A DNA stretch of 64,000 bases from Meloidogyne chitwoodi (GCA_015183035.1 JACZZP010000001.1:1240001-1304000); one strand, 5' to 3'; shown: positions 44,711 to 57,936, numbered from the stretch's first letter. Notes: a model not told the origin generated them from the letters alone. Numbers and translations: made by a program.

Positions 44711-45420
44711 TCAAAACAATAAACCGACCTGAAAAATAAAAAAGAAATTTTAAATAAATTAAAATACAAAATAAACCTGGATATCCACGTTTCTCCATGT
44801 CTTACCCTAATACATTGTAGAGAAAAATAAAAAAAGATTTAATATCATTATAAAAATAAAGATGCTAGAATAGAAAAACAAAAATTACTGGACCTATACA
44901 TTTCGTTGAACAAAATTGTACGACATTTCGCCTATAGGCAAAAAAACTACATTTCGTTTACCCGAGTCATGATTTTTTGCCTTTGGGACGAAATGTCGTG
45001 CAATTTCTTTCGACAAAATGTCTGGAAAAGAAAATTACCAATTCCACTTTTTGTTGCGTACAAATTAAATAAATATTACTGTATCCTAATTCATAATTTT
45101 AAATATTAATTTTTATATTCTAATGACTTGCAGTTATGTATATCTGATTTTATATTGTCACCTTTACCAATTATTTTAAAAATTTACATATAATAAATAT
45201 CAATTTATTTTAATATAATACAAACTTATTTCTTATTTCTCACGTATTTCTCCACGGCAACCAACAATCATTTTTGTTAAATATGCTTTTTAGAAATACA
45301 TTCTTATATTTTAAGTGTTCACACAAGGTATTCCTTTATTTATAGGTAATTTATTTACATTCCAAATTTCTCTTTATAAGTAAATTTATTAGTTTTTCTT
45401 AACTTTACTTTCAAGTATAA
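44711..45420. other. Intergenic between divergent genes
   Basis: Promoter region shared by the transporter (minus) and the PPxY membrane-protein gene (plus). It contains one small inverted-repeat element at 44893-45026; the rest shows nothing recognisable. Confidence 0.45.
44893..45026. mobile_element. Small MITE-like inverted repeat
   Basis: Left arm ACATTTCGTTGAACAAAATT, then GTACGACATTTCG and GGCAAAAAA; the right arm, inverted, reads ACATTTTGTCGAAAGAAATT, then GCACGACATTTCG and GGCAAAAAA. The arms take up most of the element, so it would fold into a long hairpin. An open frame across it is incidental. Confidence 0.6.
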
Positions 45421-47446
45421 ATGAAAAAATCGGAAGAGTTTGGACGTGATTATAATGTTATAGTTCCTCCTCCTCCAAGTGATGGTAATCTTTATCCTAT
45501 TATTGAACAACATCCAAATGAAATTACTAGAGGTAATAATTTACCTTCACTACCATTACCTCCAGTATATTCACAACCATCAGGAAATATTACTGGTAAA
45601 GTATTTGTGTAATAATAAATAGTTAATTTAAGAAATGATTTTGTTCATAATTAGGTGAAAATGTTAGTTATTTACAATATTTTATTATACTTGCCACCCA
45701 ATAATAAAGTTAATTTTTAGGGCCACCACCATATAATGAACAACAGCAACAACAATTTGGTTGTCAAAATATAGGTGTACGTTATTTTGTGCATGGACAA
45801 CAGGAAGGTGGAAGATGTCCAGACAATAATAATCCAGGGAGAGAATTTCACGCTATTCACACTGCTATTCCTTCTAATGGAGGTAAAAGAATTTTCTTCT
45901 AAAAAAATATTTTCGTAATTAAATAACAAAACTTTTATAGATACAGTTTTTTATTATATTTCTTCATCATCATCTAATCCAAATTGTAAAAGAAGTGAAC
46001 CATTTTTATTAATTCGCCGTCGTCGTTCAAGTATTGTTTCGATTGCATTAGTCTCATTACTTGTTTCTATTCTTTTAATCGTTTTTGTTCGTATGCATAC
46101 AGATATTGCCAGAAAACAAATAAAACATCAAGAAGTAAGCATAATATATTTTGAATATAAACTATGTATTATCTTTTAATTAATTTATTTTTTCAAAATT
46201 TTAATATCAAACACAATATTATTATTATCTTTTATATTTTAACATATTCTTCTTCTATATATTCTTCTCTCTTCTTCTTAGAAATATTTTGGTTGAGGGA
46301 CATATTTTGGAGGAGGAGGAGGATAATAATATTTTGGTGGTGGTGGAGGTGGTGCATATGTAGGGGGAACATAAACTGGTGGTGGTGGTCCATAAGTTGG
46401 TGGTGGTGCATAAACAGGAGGAGGTGGTGCATATGTAGGGGGAACATAAACTGGTGGAGGTGGTCCATATGTTGGTGGTGCATAAGTTGGTGGTGGTGGT
46501 GGATAATATTGAGCATTTCGTTTTTTACGGTCATCCCAATCTTCATTACGTACTTTTGGCTTATATGTTATTTTAGTTGTTGGTGGTTTTTTAGTAGTTG
46601 TTGGTTTCTAAAAAATTTATTTTAAAAATATTTTAAAATTAAAATATTTACCGGATATTTAAATCCTTCAATAAACACTACAACCAAAATAGAAATTAAA
46701 ATTAAAGAAAAAATAAATTTGAACATTTTATTTAATTATTATTATTAATTCTTATTTTTAAAAGAACTATTTTTAATTTAATATATAATTAAATTAATAT
46801 TCTTAACCATTTTTATATTAAAATTTTTAACATTTATTTTTGTTAAATTATTTAATAATTTTTGTTTAAAATTATTCATTATAATATTTTAAATGTTATT
46901 ATTAATATATTATTTTAAACTTAAATATTATTTTATTTATTTTAAATAAAATAATATTTAGAATTTAACTTTTAATATCACATATAATATTTAGTCATTT
47001 TTAAAAATGTTATTTTTATAACTTTTTTATATTAAAATTATACAAATTAATTTATTTATTTATTGAATAAAATTATTTATTTTATTTTAATAATAATTTT
47101 AAAAAAATTTAAGGAAATGAAACAACAATTATATAATATTAATAATTATGGTGAACAATCATCCTCTAGTAATTATTATAATTCTCAACCTTCACATTTG
47201 GAAATATTTAAAAATTATTTAAATAATAATAATAATTTATTTAGTAATTCAACAGATTTATTATTAACAAATTCTTCTTCTGTTTTAATTAAAAATAATA
47301 ATTTAACAACAACAACTTTAAATTATTATTTAATTAATAACAGTAATAGTACTGATGATTATTTAAATGAAAATATTTCATTAAAAAATGAAACTTTAAT
47401 GCAACAAACTCAAAATGAACCACCACAAGAACAACAAATTGAATAA
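45421..47446 (+). CDS. Single-pass membrane protein with PPxY motifs; host of a nested gene
   Basis: Exons 45421-45595, 45721-45882, 45941-46134 and 47114-47446, all in phase; about 287 residues. The N-terminal half is probably cytosolic and carries Pro-rich motifs including PPVY and PPPY (potential WW-domain ligands), then LLIRRRRSSIVS followed by one membrane helix (IALVSLLVSILLIVFV). The outer part is Asn/Ser/Thr-rich with several N-glycosylation sequons (NST, NSS, NIS, NET) and ends EPPQEQQIE. The last intron (46135-47113) is ~980 bp and contains the inverted duplicate of the Pro/Tyr-rich gene on the opposite strand. If the last intron is not spliced, a short alternative end (VSIIYFEYKL..) arises. 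Family not recognised. Confidence 0.65.
46175..46930 (-). repeat. Duplicated segment, copy 2 (inverted partner 11130-11885)
   Basis: Reverse complement of 11130-11885 with few differences, placed wholly within an intron. The left border is just after the donor GTAAGC and a ~35-base unique stretch. No transposon ends are visible at either border. Confidence 0.85.
46278..46726 (-). CDS. Secreted Pro/Tyr-rich (extensin-like) protein, copy 2, nested
   Basis: Exons 46652-46726 and 46278-46607; 134 residues. Same signal peptide (MFKFIFSLILISILVVVFIE) and Pro/Tyr repeats as the gene at 11331. Differences seen by eye: one Ser-to-Tyr change near the end (PPKYYYPPPPP instead of PPKSYYPPPPP) and stop TAA instead of TGA. 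The frame is fully open, so it is probably functional. It lies antisense inside the last intron of the PPxY membrane-protein gene and carries its own ~200 bp of upstream sequence from the duplication. Confidence 0.85.
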
Positions 47447-48714
47447 ATTAAGATTTAAAAATACCACTTTTAATATATTCATTAAAATTTATTTTTTTAA
47501 TCTTCATTTATTTTTTATATATAACCGATAAACTTGAAATTTATAAAAATTTAACATTTTTTATTTCAATTATTATATATTTATAATATATTTAATTTTA
47601 ATTATTTATTAATTAATTTCATAAAAATGTTTTTTTATTGTTTAATATAATTAAATTTTTTAAATATTTAATAGCTTTACATTTTTATTTTTAATAAATT
47701 AAGTAATATATCTTTATCTCTAATAAAATTACCCAATAATATTATTACTAGAATACTTGAGTGTATAAAAGTAACAAAAAATAAAATAATTTATTTGTTA
47801 AACAATAAATAAATAAATAAAAATAAAAAAGTACTCAATCTCTTGGGACTAAAAAAAGAAGGAAAAAATGTTTTAAAAAGTTGATTATATTAAAAAGAAA
47901 TTATTTTTTAAATATATAATATTATCAAATAAATTTATTTATTTAAGATCATTCCATTATTTTTATAATTAATAAATATAAAATATAATAAAAAGAATTT
48001 ATTTCTTTTAAAATTATTATTTTTACTTTTTTTTAAATATTTTCATATTTTTTAAAAAAAAAGTTTGGATTTAACTATTTCTAAAATAATTAAAATAAAA
48101 AACATTAATATATTTTTCTTTTATTTATTTTAATTAAAACTTTTATTTAAAAAAATTACTTTTCTATCTTTTTTTCGTTATAATTATGTCCAAGATATCC
48201 TTTAATATTATATTAACATCCTAAATAAAAATAAAAAATTAAATATTTTAGTCAATAATTTAGTTGATAACAAAATATTATTTTTTAATATTTTTACTAT
48301 TTTTTACCTTTCTTTTTAACGTTTTTCTGATATGGAAAGGCAAACAATTTTTATTTATTTATTTTATTATCAACTTAAATTTATGAATATTCATTCACCC
48401 CAAAATATTAATTTATATTTAAAATATAAATTAATAATTTTTAAAATTTGAATAAAATAAATTTATAAAATTTAATGAATTTTCTTTTTTTTCAATTTAA
48501 AAAATAAATAAAAATAAAATTTAAGATAAAGTAATTTGTACTTTATTTTTATTTTTTTTATTTATTTAAAGCAGTTATTTCAAGAAAAAGTTATTTTAAT
48601 ATTATTATTCATTCACAATCCTTTAATATTTATTTATTTATTAATAATAGCATTTATTTATTAAAATATTTAATTTTTTATTTAAAAAATAATAATTTAT
48701 TTTTAAATAATAAA
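47447..48714. other. Intergenic, A+T-rich
   Basis: About 1.27 kb between two plus-strand genes; should contain the 3' UTR of the first and the promoter of the patched-related gene. No exon, RNA or repeat recognised. Confidence 0.45.
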
Positions 48715-51700
48715 ATGACCCGTAATTGGTTAATTAATATTTTTGGTATAATTGGTTTTAAAATTGGAAAATATCCTTTAATAAGTATTGGAATATTTAT
48801 TTTAATTAATATATTACCTGTATTAATTGGTATTTTTTGGATTGGAACAAAACTTAAAATTGGATTAGATGATGGATTTATACCTTTAAATTCTCCTTCA
48901 AAAAAAGAAATTTCTGCACAAAAATATTTTTTTGGAAAAACAGTAAAATTATTTTAAATATTTTTGATTAAATTTTGTTTTTTTATTTCAATTAATATTA
49001 TTTAATTTAAATATTTATTTATTTATTTTTTAAGGAAAATTCAAAAGAATGGTATATGGCATTATTTGGTATTTCTAATTCTGAAATTAATGGAGATTCT
49101 TCTGGAAATATGTTGGAATTAAATAATTATAATAAATTTAAATCTTTTTATGAAAGAATTATTAATAATATGACAATTAATGGTTTTAAGTATATTTAAA
49201 TATTATTAAATAATTAATTATTAATTTTTAAGTAATATTACTTATTCAAATATTTGTCATCCTTTTTGTGATATTAATGATCAATTTATTAAATTAATGG
49301 TAAAATATTAAATAAATATATTTTTAATTTTAAAAAATTAATTTAGGAATATTCTTCTTCATTTTTAAAAACATTAGGTCAAATTAAATTTTCTTATCCA
49401 ATTAGTAAAATACTTAATTATAATGTTAATATTGGTAAAGTAAGTATTTAATTTATTTATTTATTTTATTTTTTATTTAAAGCATATTTTTAATCGTTCA
49501 ATTAATAATAATAAAGAATTAAAAAGTGCTAATTTAATTGCTTTATATTTTAGTACATTTATTAATAATAATACAATAGAATTGTTTTTAAATAAATTTG
49601 AAGAAAAAGTTGCTGAAGAAGCTAAAATATTTAATTTTAATAATAAAAATATTCAAATTTTGGTTCATGGTTCTAATATAGTTCAAAAAGAAATTAAAAA
49701 AGGAGTAATTAATACTGGAAAGATTTTTATTATTTGTAAGTATTTTTTAATTTTAAATTTTATTTTTATTTTAGCATTTTTTATTTCAATTATTTTATTT
49801 ATTTTAATACATTTACTTTCTGGATTATTTTATTCACAATTTACTTTAATTAGAGGAATAATTGCTTTAATATGTATTCCTGCTATTTTTTTAAATTTAT
49901 TGGCAATTTTTGGAGTAATTTCATTATTTAGATATCCAATTAATTTATTACATTTTACTACACCAATAATTGAATATATTATTTTATTTTGTTAGTTATT
50001 TAATTTAAAATAATTTAAATTAATTAATTAATTTATTTATTTATTTAAAAAATAAAGCTGCCCATGGTACTTTTCAATTAGGAGATATTTGGTGTAGATT
50101 ATTAAATGAATCAAAACTTAAACAATATTCTTCTAGTGAAAGATTAAGTAAAGTTTTTGAAAAGGTTATTTATTTATTTTTAAATAAATAAATATTTTAT
50201 TTTATTTTTTTAGATTGGTCCTTCACTTTTATATTCACATTTATGGCCTTTTTTTGCATTTTTAATTATTTTAATAATATTACCAACATCATTATATTAT
50301 AAATCATTATTTTTAACATTAATTTTAATATTTATTTATTCTTTTTTATTTAAAATATTATTTTTTGCTCCTTTATTGTCATATTTTTGTCATTATTCGG
50401 TTTATTATTTTTTTTAAATTAATTAATTAATTTTTAAAAGAATAATCATATTCCTTTTAATTTTTTTAAATTTAATTCAAATCAATCAATTAAAGAATTT
50501 TATAATAATAATGAAGAAAATCAACAACCAAATATTCAACAATTACGTTCTAAAAATGAAAAAGAATTAATTAATAAAAGAAAAAATAATAAAAAATATT
50601 TAAAATTATCTTCAAAACAAAAAAGAAAATTAAAATTTTATGGAGAATATATATTTAGTAATTTTTTAAATAAATAAATAAATTAATTAAAATATTTTTA
50701 GATTATTATTTTAATTATTTAATTAATTCTTTTATTGGAAAATGTTTTTGTTTTTTAATTTTTATTTTATTATTATTTTTGTCATTTTGGCAAGGAATTC
50801 CTTCAATTAAAAATAATATGAATTATCAAAATATATTACCTAAAGAATCTAAACAAGTAATTAAAAGTTTTAATATAATGGATTATATTTGGAATGATTT
50901 CCTTCAAATATTATTTATTATACAACAACCACCTAATTTTGAAAATGTTAAACAATTTGGAGAATTTAAAGTAATAAAATTAAAAAATAATAATAATAAT
51001 ATAATATATTTTTTTAAAAAGAACTTTTTATATGAAGCTACTTCATTAAATCAAACATTAAATTCATCAGCACATATGTCATGGTTATTTGATTATTATA
51101 ATAATAAACAAAATGAAGATATTTTAAAATATTTACATAAAAATAAATCAATAATAATAAATAATTCTAATAAATTTAATTATGTAAATATGTCTAAATT
51201 TGAATCTTTTATTAATGAATTTCCTTATAATGCTTGGAAAAGTGGAGTTAATTATAAAATAAATTTTGATAATATTAAAAATATAAGGTAATAAATAATT
51301 AATTTTAATTAATTAATTTTTAAAGTTCTATAAAAATTAATCAAATGTTAATTTTATTTGCTTATAAAAATACTAAAGGTTTATCAGGAAAAAGAAAATT
51401 AATAAATGAATGTCGTAATATTGCTAAAAATTATCCTCAATTTAAAATAAATATTTTTGATACTGATTTAATTACAACAGATATTATGAATACAATTGAT
51501 TTAATTATTTGGCGGTAATTTAATTAATTTTAATTTATTTATTTTTTTAAAGTTTATTATTATCTTTATTTATTTCATTAATTATTTGTATTAATTTAAT
51601 TATGAATTGGCATTTTATTTTATCAATTATTTATATTTTATCAACAATTTCTTTATTTTCAAGTTTTTTTTTATTATAATAATTTTATTATTTTTTTAGT

Positions 51701-52111
51701 GATTTTTGGATTTGGTCAATATATTTTTAATTTCGAAATTAATTTAATGACAACACCAACAATTATAATTATATCTATTTTAGGCATTCAATTATTTATA
51801 GATCAATTTTTATTAAGAGATTTAATATTTTCTTGGGCTAATGAAATACCAATTAAAAAAACATTAAAATATACATTTTCATCAATTATAAAGGTTTTAA
51901 TTTAATTTAATAAAATATTTAATTATTTATTTATTTTTAGATATTTCCTATTTGGTTAGCTTTAATATTGCCTTTAATATTTTTTGTACAAGTGCCTTAT
52001 TTTAAATTACAAGGATTCCTTTTTTTATTAGTTGCTTTGTTATCTTTATTTTATATTTTAATATTATTACCTACAATTATTAATATTTTACCAAAAAAAT
52101 TAATTATTTGA
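48715..52111 (+). CDS. Patched-related (PTR) sterol-sensing-domain-like membrane protein
   Basis: About 14 exons from ATG 48715 (MTRNWLINIFGIIGFKIGKY) to TGA 52111; roughly 870 residues. Order as in nematode PTR proteins: a first membrane helix (PLISIGIFILINILPVLIGI) followed by GLDDGFIPLNSPSKKEI; a first outer loop with Cys (YSNICHPFCDINDQF) and sequons; a helical bundle corresponding to the sterol-sensing domain (AFFISIILFILIHLLSGLFY onward); a basic cytosolic loop; the second outer loop; and a last bundle with SILGIQLFIDQFLLRDLIFS. The second-half G...D signature is kept (GIQLFID), but the first-half counterpart (usually GVDD near PF) is replaced by FTTPIIEYIILFC. PTR proteins act in cuticle moulting and lipid or sterol transport in nematodes; proton-coupled transport by this degenerate one is uncertain. 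Confidence 0.75.
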
Positions 52112-52469
52112 AAATAAAATAGAACATTTTATTAAATTAATAAATAGTTAATAATTAATATATTTTAATTTATAATTATTAATTAACAAAAAGTTGTGCC
52201 ATTTAATTAATTAATTATTAAATATTATTATTTAATTAATTTAACATTCCATTATATATTTATTTTAAAATAACAAAATAAAAATTTAAATAATTTTTAA
52301 TTATAATTTTATTTAAATAAATAAATAATATAAATATATATTTTAATTAAAAACAATTAATTTTGTTTTAAGAAATAAATTATAAAAAATAAATAAAATA
52401 AATTTCAGGTATTTTGTTTAAATGATTTGGGGATAGAAAATAATTTTAATTATTTAATTTTCTTTTTAT
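52112..52469. other. Intergenic between convergent genes
   Basis: About 360 A+T-rich bases between the patched-related gene and the 3' end of the minus-strand low-complexity gene; nothing recognised. Confidence 0.4.
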
Positions 52470-55210
52470 TTATCCAAGTATACTTGTTTTAATTGGTGTA
52501 TTTGCTAATCTAGGTTTTAATAATTTTGGAGTAATTGAAGATAATTCATTTTTATTTTTCCCTCTATCAAGTAATGAATTACTACCAGAATAAAATTGAT
52601 TAATATTTTTATTATTATTATGTTTAATTGCTGATATTATATTATTATTTATTATTGTTTGATTATTTAATCTATAAATTAAAATATTTATTTTAATTAA
52701 TTAATTAATTAATTACTTATTTTTATTATTTATTTTATTTTCTTCTTCTTTACTTTTTAAATAATTTGTTTCATTTTCTATTTGTTTATTTGCTTTATTT
52801 AAATCTTCTTGTGCTTCAATTAAATGTTTTTTTACTAAATGTATAGGTTTAGTATTATTATTATCATTTTTTCCAAGAGAATGCCAATCAAAAGTATTTT
52901 CTTTTTCATGCTTAAAATAATTTATTTAAAAAATTATATTAATTTTATTACTTCATTTTTAAGATTATCAATAATTATATCTTTTTTATTTAAATTAAAA
53001 TATTTATTATTATTTATTTTATTATTTTTATTTTCTTCTTCTTCTAAATATTTTATATTATTTTCTTTTATTTTATTAATTTCTTTAGAAAATTCTAATG
53101 GATTATTTAATGTTATTTCTTCTGATAAATTTCTTAAAATATTTTTATTTTTTTCTTCATTATTTTTAAATATTTCATTTTCTTCATTATTATAATTATT
53201 ATTATTAATTATATTTTTTTTATAATTTTTAGGTAATTTATTTTTATATAAATAATTGTGGTCATTTCTTAAAAAAATTAAAATATTAATTTAATTAATT
53301 AATTAAACTCATAATTATAATAAACATCTTCTTCTTCTTCTTCTTCATTATTATTTTGGTAATAATTAAATAATTTATTATTATTATATTCATTAGAATA
53401 AGGTAATTCTTCTTCTGAATTAAATTTTGAAAAATATTCATTTGTTGAATTATTAAATTCTTCACCGTTAATTTCCTCTTCTTCTTCAGTTTCATAATTA
53501 GAAAATAAAGAAATATTATCATTTATTTGTTTTTCAAAAAATAAAATTTAATAAATTAATTTTATTAATAAAAAAAACCTTTATTTAATATTTTATTATT
53601 ATTCCATAAATTATTATTTTCTTCAAATTCATTACTTTCATTTAAATCTTCTTCAAATGATTCATTATTTAAAAACCAATTAGAATGATTATTTTCTTCA
53701 ATATTATCTTTTTAATTTAATAATTTATATAAAATTAAATTATTTTACCTTTATTATTTAAATTTAAATAATTATTATCTTTTTTATTTAATTTATTTGA
53801 ATTAATTTTATTACAAGAATTATTTCTTTTTAAAAATAATAATGAATTTGTATGTCTAATAATTAAATTCTTTTTATTATTTTCTTCCAAAGATTTTATT
53901 TCAATAAATTCTTTTTCTTTATTTAAATTTTTAATTTCTTTTTCTTCTTCTTCTTCTTCTTGATTTAATTTATTATTTTTATTATTTATTTCATTACTTT
54001 TAATTTCTTCACTACTATTAATAATTATTTCTTCTTCTTCTTCTTCCTCAATTTCATTATCAAAAATTAAATTAGAATATTTATTATTATTTAATATTTC
54101 ATTACTTTTATTTAAATTTATTTTTTTATTTTTTTCATTAAATTCTTCTTTTGATTTTTCTTTATTAATTTTATTATAATTTTCTTTTTTAAATTCTTTT
54201 TTTCCTATTGGAACACTTAATAATGCATGATTTTTATTAGGAAAATAATTTTCTTTTTCTTTCAAAATTAATTCTTCAGAATTATTTTTTAATTTTTCAG
54301 ATTTTGAAATTGAAATATATTTTTGAATATTTAATAAATTATTTTCATTTTCATTACTATTAATAATAATTTGTTCTTCTTCAATTTCATTATCAGAAAT
54401 TAAATTAGAATATTTTTTATTATTATTTACTAAAATATTATTTATTATTAAAAAATAAATAAAATACCTTTTTCTTTAATTATTTTATTTTTATATTTTT
54501 TAGGTTTAAATTTAATTTTATTATTTTCTTTTTTATTATTTATTTTTTGTTTTTTCTTCTTCTTTTTTATTTTTAAATCTTTTTTAATTTTTGGATTATT
54601 GTTTATTTTTATTTTTTTATTTAATTTTACTAAAAAAATAAAATAATATTTATTTAAAAATAACCTCCTCCATTTTTTCTATTTAATAAATTATTTTTTA
54701 ATTTATTTCCTCCAATATATTTATAAAAATTATTCTTTTTATTATTAATACCTTTTAAATAATTACGTTTATCCAATTTTCGACTCAAAAAATTTCCAAA
54801 ATTTTTTCCTGCATTTCCAACTATTTTAAATGGATTTTTTAATAATGGTTGATGTTCAAATATTTTTTCTAGACAAAAAATAATATTTTAATTTTTTTAA
54901 AATAAAATATAAATAAAACTAAACTTTTATTTTCATTTAATTTTTTATTTAAAGAATTTCCAAGTTTTTTCCCTAATTTTCCAACTTTTTTAAAAATTCC
55001 ACTTTTATGAGTTGCTGCTACTCCCATACTTGCTAACATAATTCCTGTAATTATTTCACGTTTATTTCTTCTTCTATCCATTTTAAAAATTGGAAAAATA
55101 TTTTCTTTAATTTTATTATTAAATAATATTATTTTTGTTTCTTCTTTTATATTTGTTGTAGTAAAAGGAAAATATAAATATATTAAAATATTTACTAAAT
55201 AAAATTTCAT
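52470..55210 (-). CDS. Low-complexity secreted Asn/Lys/Glu-rich protein
   Basis: Start ATG 55210; the first residues MKFYLVNILIYLYFPFTTTN form a likely signal peptide. The N-terminal part has repeated basic/Gly segments (KKVGKLGKKLGNSLNKKLNE and KIVGNAGKNFGNFLSRKLDK), the only conserved-looking pattern. Then come several hundred residues of Asn, Lys, Glu and Ser runs, with an internal repeat KKYSNLISDNEIEEEQIIIN / KYSNLIFDNEIEEEEEEEII. The end is ITPKLLKPRLANTPIKTSIL. About nine exons with ~40-60 bp introns; many small splice choices are uncertain because the coding sequence is as A+T-rich as the introns. Family not recognised. An alternative start at the internal Met of KMDRRRNKREII would remove the signal peptide. 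Confidence 0.5.
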
Positions 55211-55717
55211 AATAATTTATTTAAAAGAAATAAAAATTCTTTTTTTAATTTCATATTTTGTTTTAAATCTAAAATATTTTAATTATTTAATTTTAGTAAA
55301 ATAATAAATATATATTTAATTAAAAATTATTTAATTTTTATATAGTAATTATTACATTATATTATTATTTTTAAAAACAAATAATATTTTTTAAATTTAA
55401 GAAAACAATTTTTATATATTTTTTAATTTTATTAATTATTTCGAAATTAATTAATTTAATAAGGAGAGCTAGCTAGAGTCTATTTTTTTATTTATATTGA
55501 TTATATAAAAACATAAAATAAAAAGACTGTCAATATTATTAAAAATAAAATATATTTCTCTAATTTAATAGCAATTAATTAATTATTTAAATAAAAAAGT
55601 CTTTTTTTTTAATTTTTGATTTTTCAATATTGAAAGAATTTTATTAGACTGAAATTTTTAAAAGTTTATTTAAAAAATAAATAAATAATATTTAATAATG
55701 TCTAAATAATATATTTA
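55211..55717. other. Intergenic, A+T-rich
   Basis: Upstream of the low-complexity gene. A small more mixed patch (GGAGAGCTAGCTAGAGTC near 55462) is the only feature; no exon recognised. Confidence 0.4.
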
Positions 55718-57281
55718 TTATTCACCATATTGTAAATTTATAAGAAGTTCCATAATTTTAATTTTTGCAGTTTCTTTAATCCTCTCATCTAATTTTTCTA
55801 ATTTTTTGAGAATTATTCGACAAAAACTTTAAAAATAAATAAATAAATATTAAATTAATTTCTCTTACAGTATATCTTCATTATCTTCATTTTCATAAAT
55901 TTCTGAATTAATAATTTGAGGAAATTTATTATTATTTATTTTTTGTTGATTATTATTAATATATTGTTGTTGTTTTTCAAATATTTTTGGATAACGAATT
56001 GATGAAAAAGATTGTCGATAAATTGTTTTATTACTAAAATTTTAATAAATTAATTATTTTTTAAATAAAATAAACTTTTTATTTTTAATAAATTCATTTT
56101 CTCCTCCTCTTTTATTAATTTCATTATTATTATTATTTTCTTCTTTTTCTTCTTCTTCTATCTTTTCATTTTCATTATTACATTTATTTACAGCATTCAT
56201 TGCTAAATCTAAAATTGCTGCAGTACTTGATTGCATTTGTTGTTGTTTATTTTCTGAATTTAAATTACTAGAATTTAATTGACGTTGTTTTGCTAATTTA
56301 TATGATTGTATAAATGCTTGTGATGAGTTTATTGTTGTCCCATCTGTTGATAATAAATGTTCTCCTTCATCTTTTTAATTATATATTTATTTTTTAAATT
56401 TAAAAATAAATATAATACCATCTTTATTAGTAGAATAAGAAGGAATAACTTCTTCTATTTTATCTCTAACAAATGGTAATAAAAATAACATTTCCTCAAA
56501 ATGATGCCAACAACCATTAAAAGCATCATTAAAAGCATTTTCTGGTTGTTGTAATTGTTGTTGTTTAATTCTACGTACTTCTTTTTTAAATCTGTCACGT
56601 AAAGTTTTCCAACGAGTTCTAATAAATTCAAGAGGTCGTCCAGAATTAAATGAAACTTCTTCCCAATTTTTATTACGTGCTTCAATACTTTTATAACCAT
56701 CACATGTAAAATCAAAAAGTGCTGGATGTTGACTAATTTCCTAAAAAGAAATTATATTTTTAAAACCTTTTAATAAATTTAAATTAATTTATTTATAAAA
56801 CAAAAATAATTTTGATTGAAGAAAAGTTTAAAAATTATTTAAGCTTATTTTAATTCATTTAATATTTAAAAAAAATAAGAGTCTAAATTACTTTAATTAA
56901 TTGGCTATTGAACATTTTATCAACTGGTTGCTCTCCCACAGGTGCTGGTCCTTTAATTCCTAACTGAGCTGCCATTAAAAGATTTGTTTTTGAAGTGGAA
57001 GAATTTTCTTCAGAAATATTCTAAAAAAACTTTTTTTTTAATATTAATAATATTTTTTTAATTAAATTTAAAATGACCGAAAATTCTGAAAATTCATCAT
57101 TATTAGGAGAAATATTAGGTATTATTGCTGTTTTCGTTGTTATTAATGTAGTTATTTCTTTTTCTTCTTCAATTTTTTCATTCTTCATTATTTTATCTGG
57201 AATTTTTTCTGTTTCTTCAATTTCCTCATCAATTATTTGATCTTCTTTAGATTTCCATCCTTCACAAAAACGACGTTTCAT
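55718..57281 (-). CDS. MADF-BESS domain protein, putative transcription regulator
   Basis: Start ATG 57281 (MKRRFCEGWKSKEDQIIDEE), stop TAA 55718, about six exons. After an acidic N-terminus the MADF domain reads EISQHPALFDFTCDGYKSIE, ARNKNWEEVSF, RTRWKTLRDRFKKEVRRIKQ and NGCWHHFEEMLFLLPFV; the spacing of W, L, R and the final W..FE..LFL agree with the family. A Gln/Asn/Glu-rich linker (including AILDLAMNAVNKC) leads to a C-terminal BESS-like helix FCRIILKKLEKLDERIKETA with KIKIMELLINLQY. MADF-BESS proteins bind DNA through MADF and proteins through BESS. The upstream region is unusually G+C-rich (57360-57830). Confidence 0.75.
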
Positions 57282-57936
57282 TTTTAGAATTTTTTAAAAA
57301 TAAAATTAATTAAAATTAATTTTTTAAATATTATTAATTAATTAATATTTAATTTAAATACTAAAAGTAGATGCGCAAATGTTAAAAATAAATAAATATA
57401 TTGATACGCTCTCCGCAAAATAAGGTGAAACGAACGAGTAATTGAAATATTAAAAGTCGAAGGCGGGTGAGCATTGAAGAAAGCGGAGAAGTGCAAACAT
57501 TTATATTTTGTTTCTAACTCTACGTGACAATGACTAAATATTAATTATTTATAAATTTAAATATTTATTAAATATTGAGTGAATTATTAGTTTGTAGCGG
57601 CGGTAGCGGAGGATTTTGTGCATTAGGCGTTACCAATTCTCAAAAAAACGCTCTACGCATCGATTGCTGCGACCCTCTAAATTCTGGTTATATGTAGAAT
57701 ATATTATATATAGAGAATGTTGGCCGCTCTTCCGCCCGAGCGAAAAAAATAGAGAATAGAACACCGCTCAAACGCCCGCCTCTACAAAAAGAGACCTGAC
57801 GGCCGATAATGGATTTACCCAAAAGATCAATTAAATATTATTTTAAAATCTAGAGGAGTACTAAAATTATTTTTAAAATTTATTTTCAATTTATTATAAT
57901 ACATAAAATGTAAATTATAAAATATTTTATTATTTT
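57282..57936. other. Intergenic with a G+C-richer island
   Basis: Between the MADF-BESS gene's start and the 3' end of a small secreted-peptide gene. From 57360 to 57830 base use departs from the surroundings: GATACGCTCTCCGC, GCGGCGGTAGCGGAGG, CTCTTCCGCCCGAGCG. TTTGTAG.GGCGG near 57593 recurs inverted near 57777-57787, so part of it may be a decayed inverted-repeat element; a promoter role is equally possible. Confidence 0.45.

Noticed and set aside
44906..45109. ORF MNKIVRHFAYRQKNYISF
   Set aside because: Lies across a small inverted-repeat element; no coding features.
52839..53195. Hydrophobic plus-strand ORF rich in Ile, Phe and Ser
   Set aside because: Antisense of the Asn/Lys/Glu-rich minus-strand gene, whose codons read as hydrophobic residues on the other strand.
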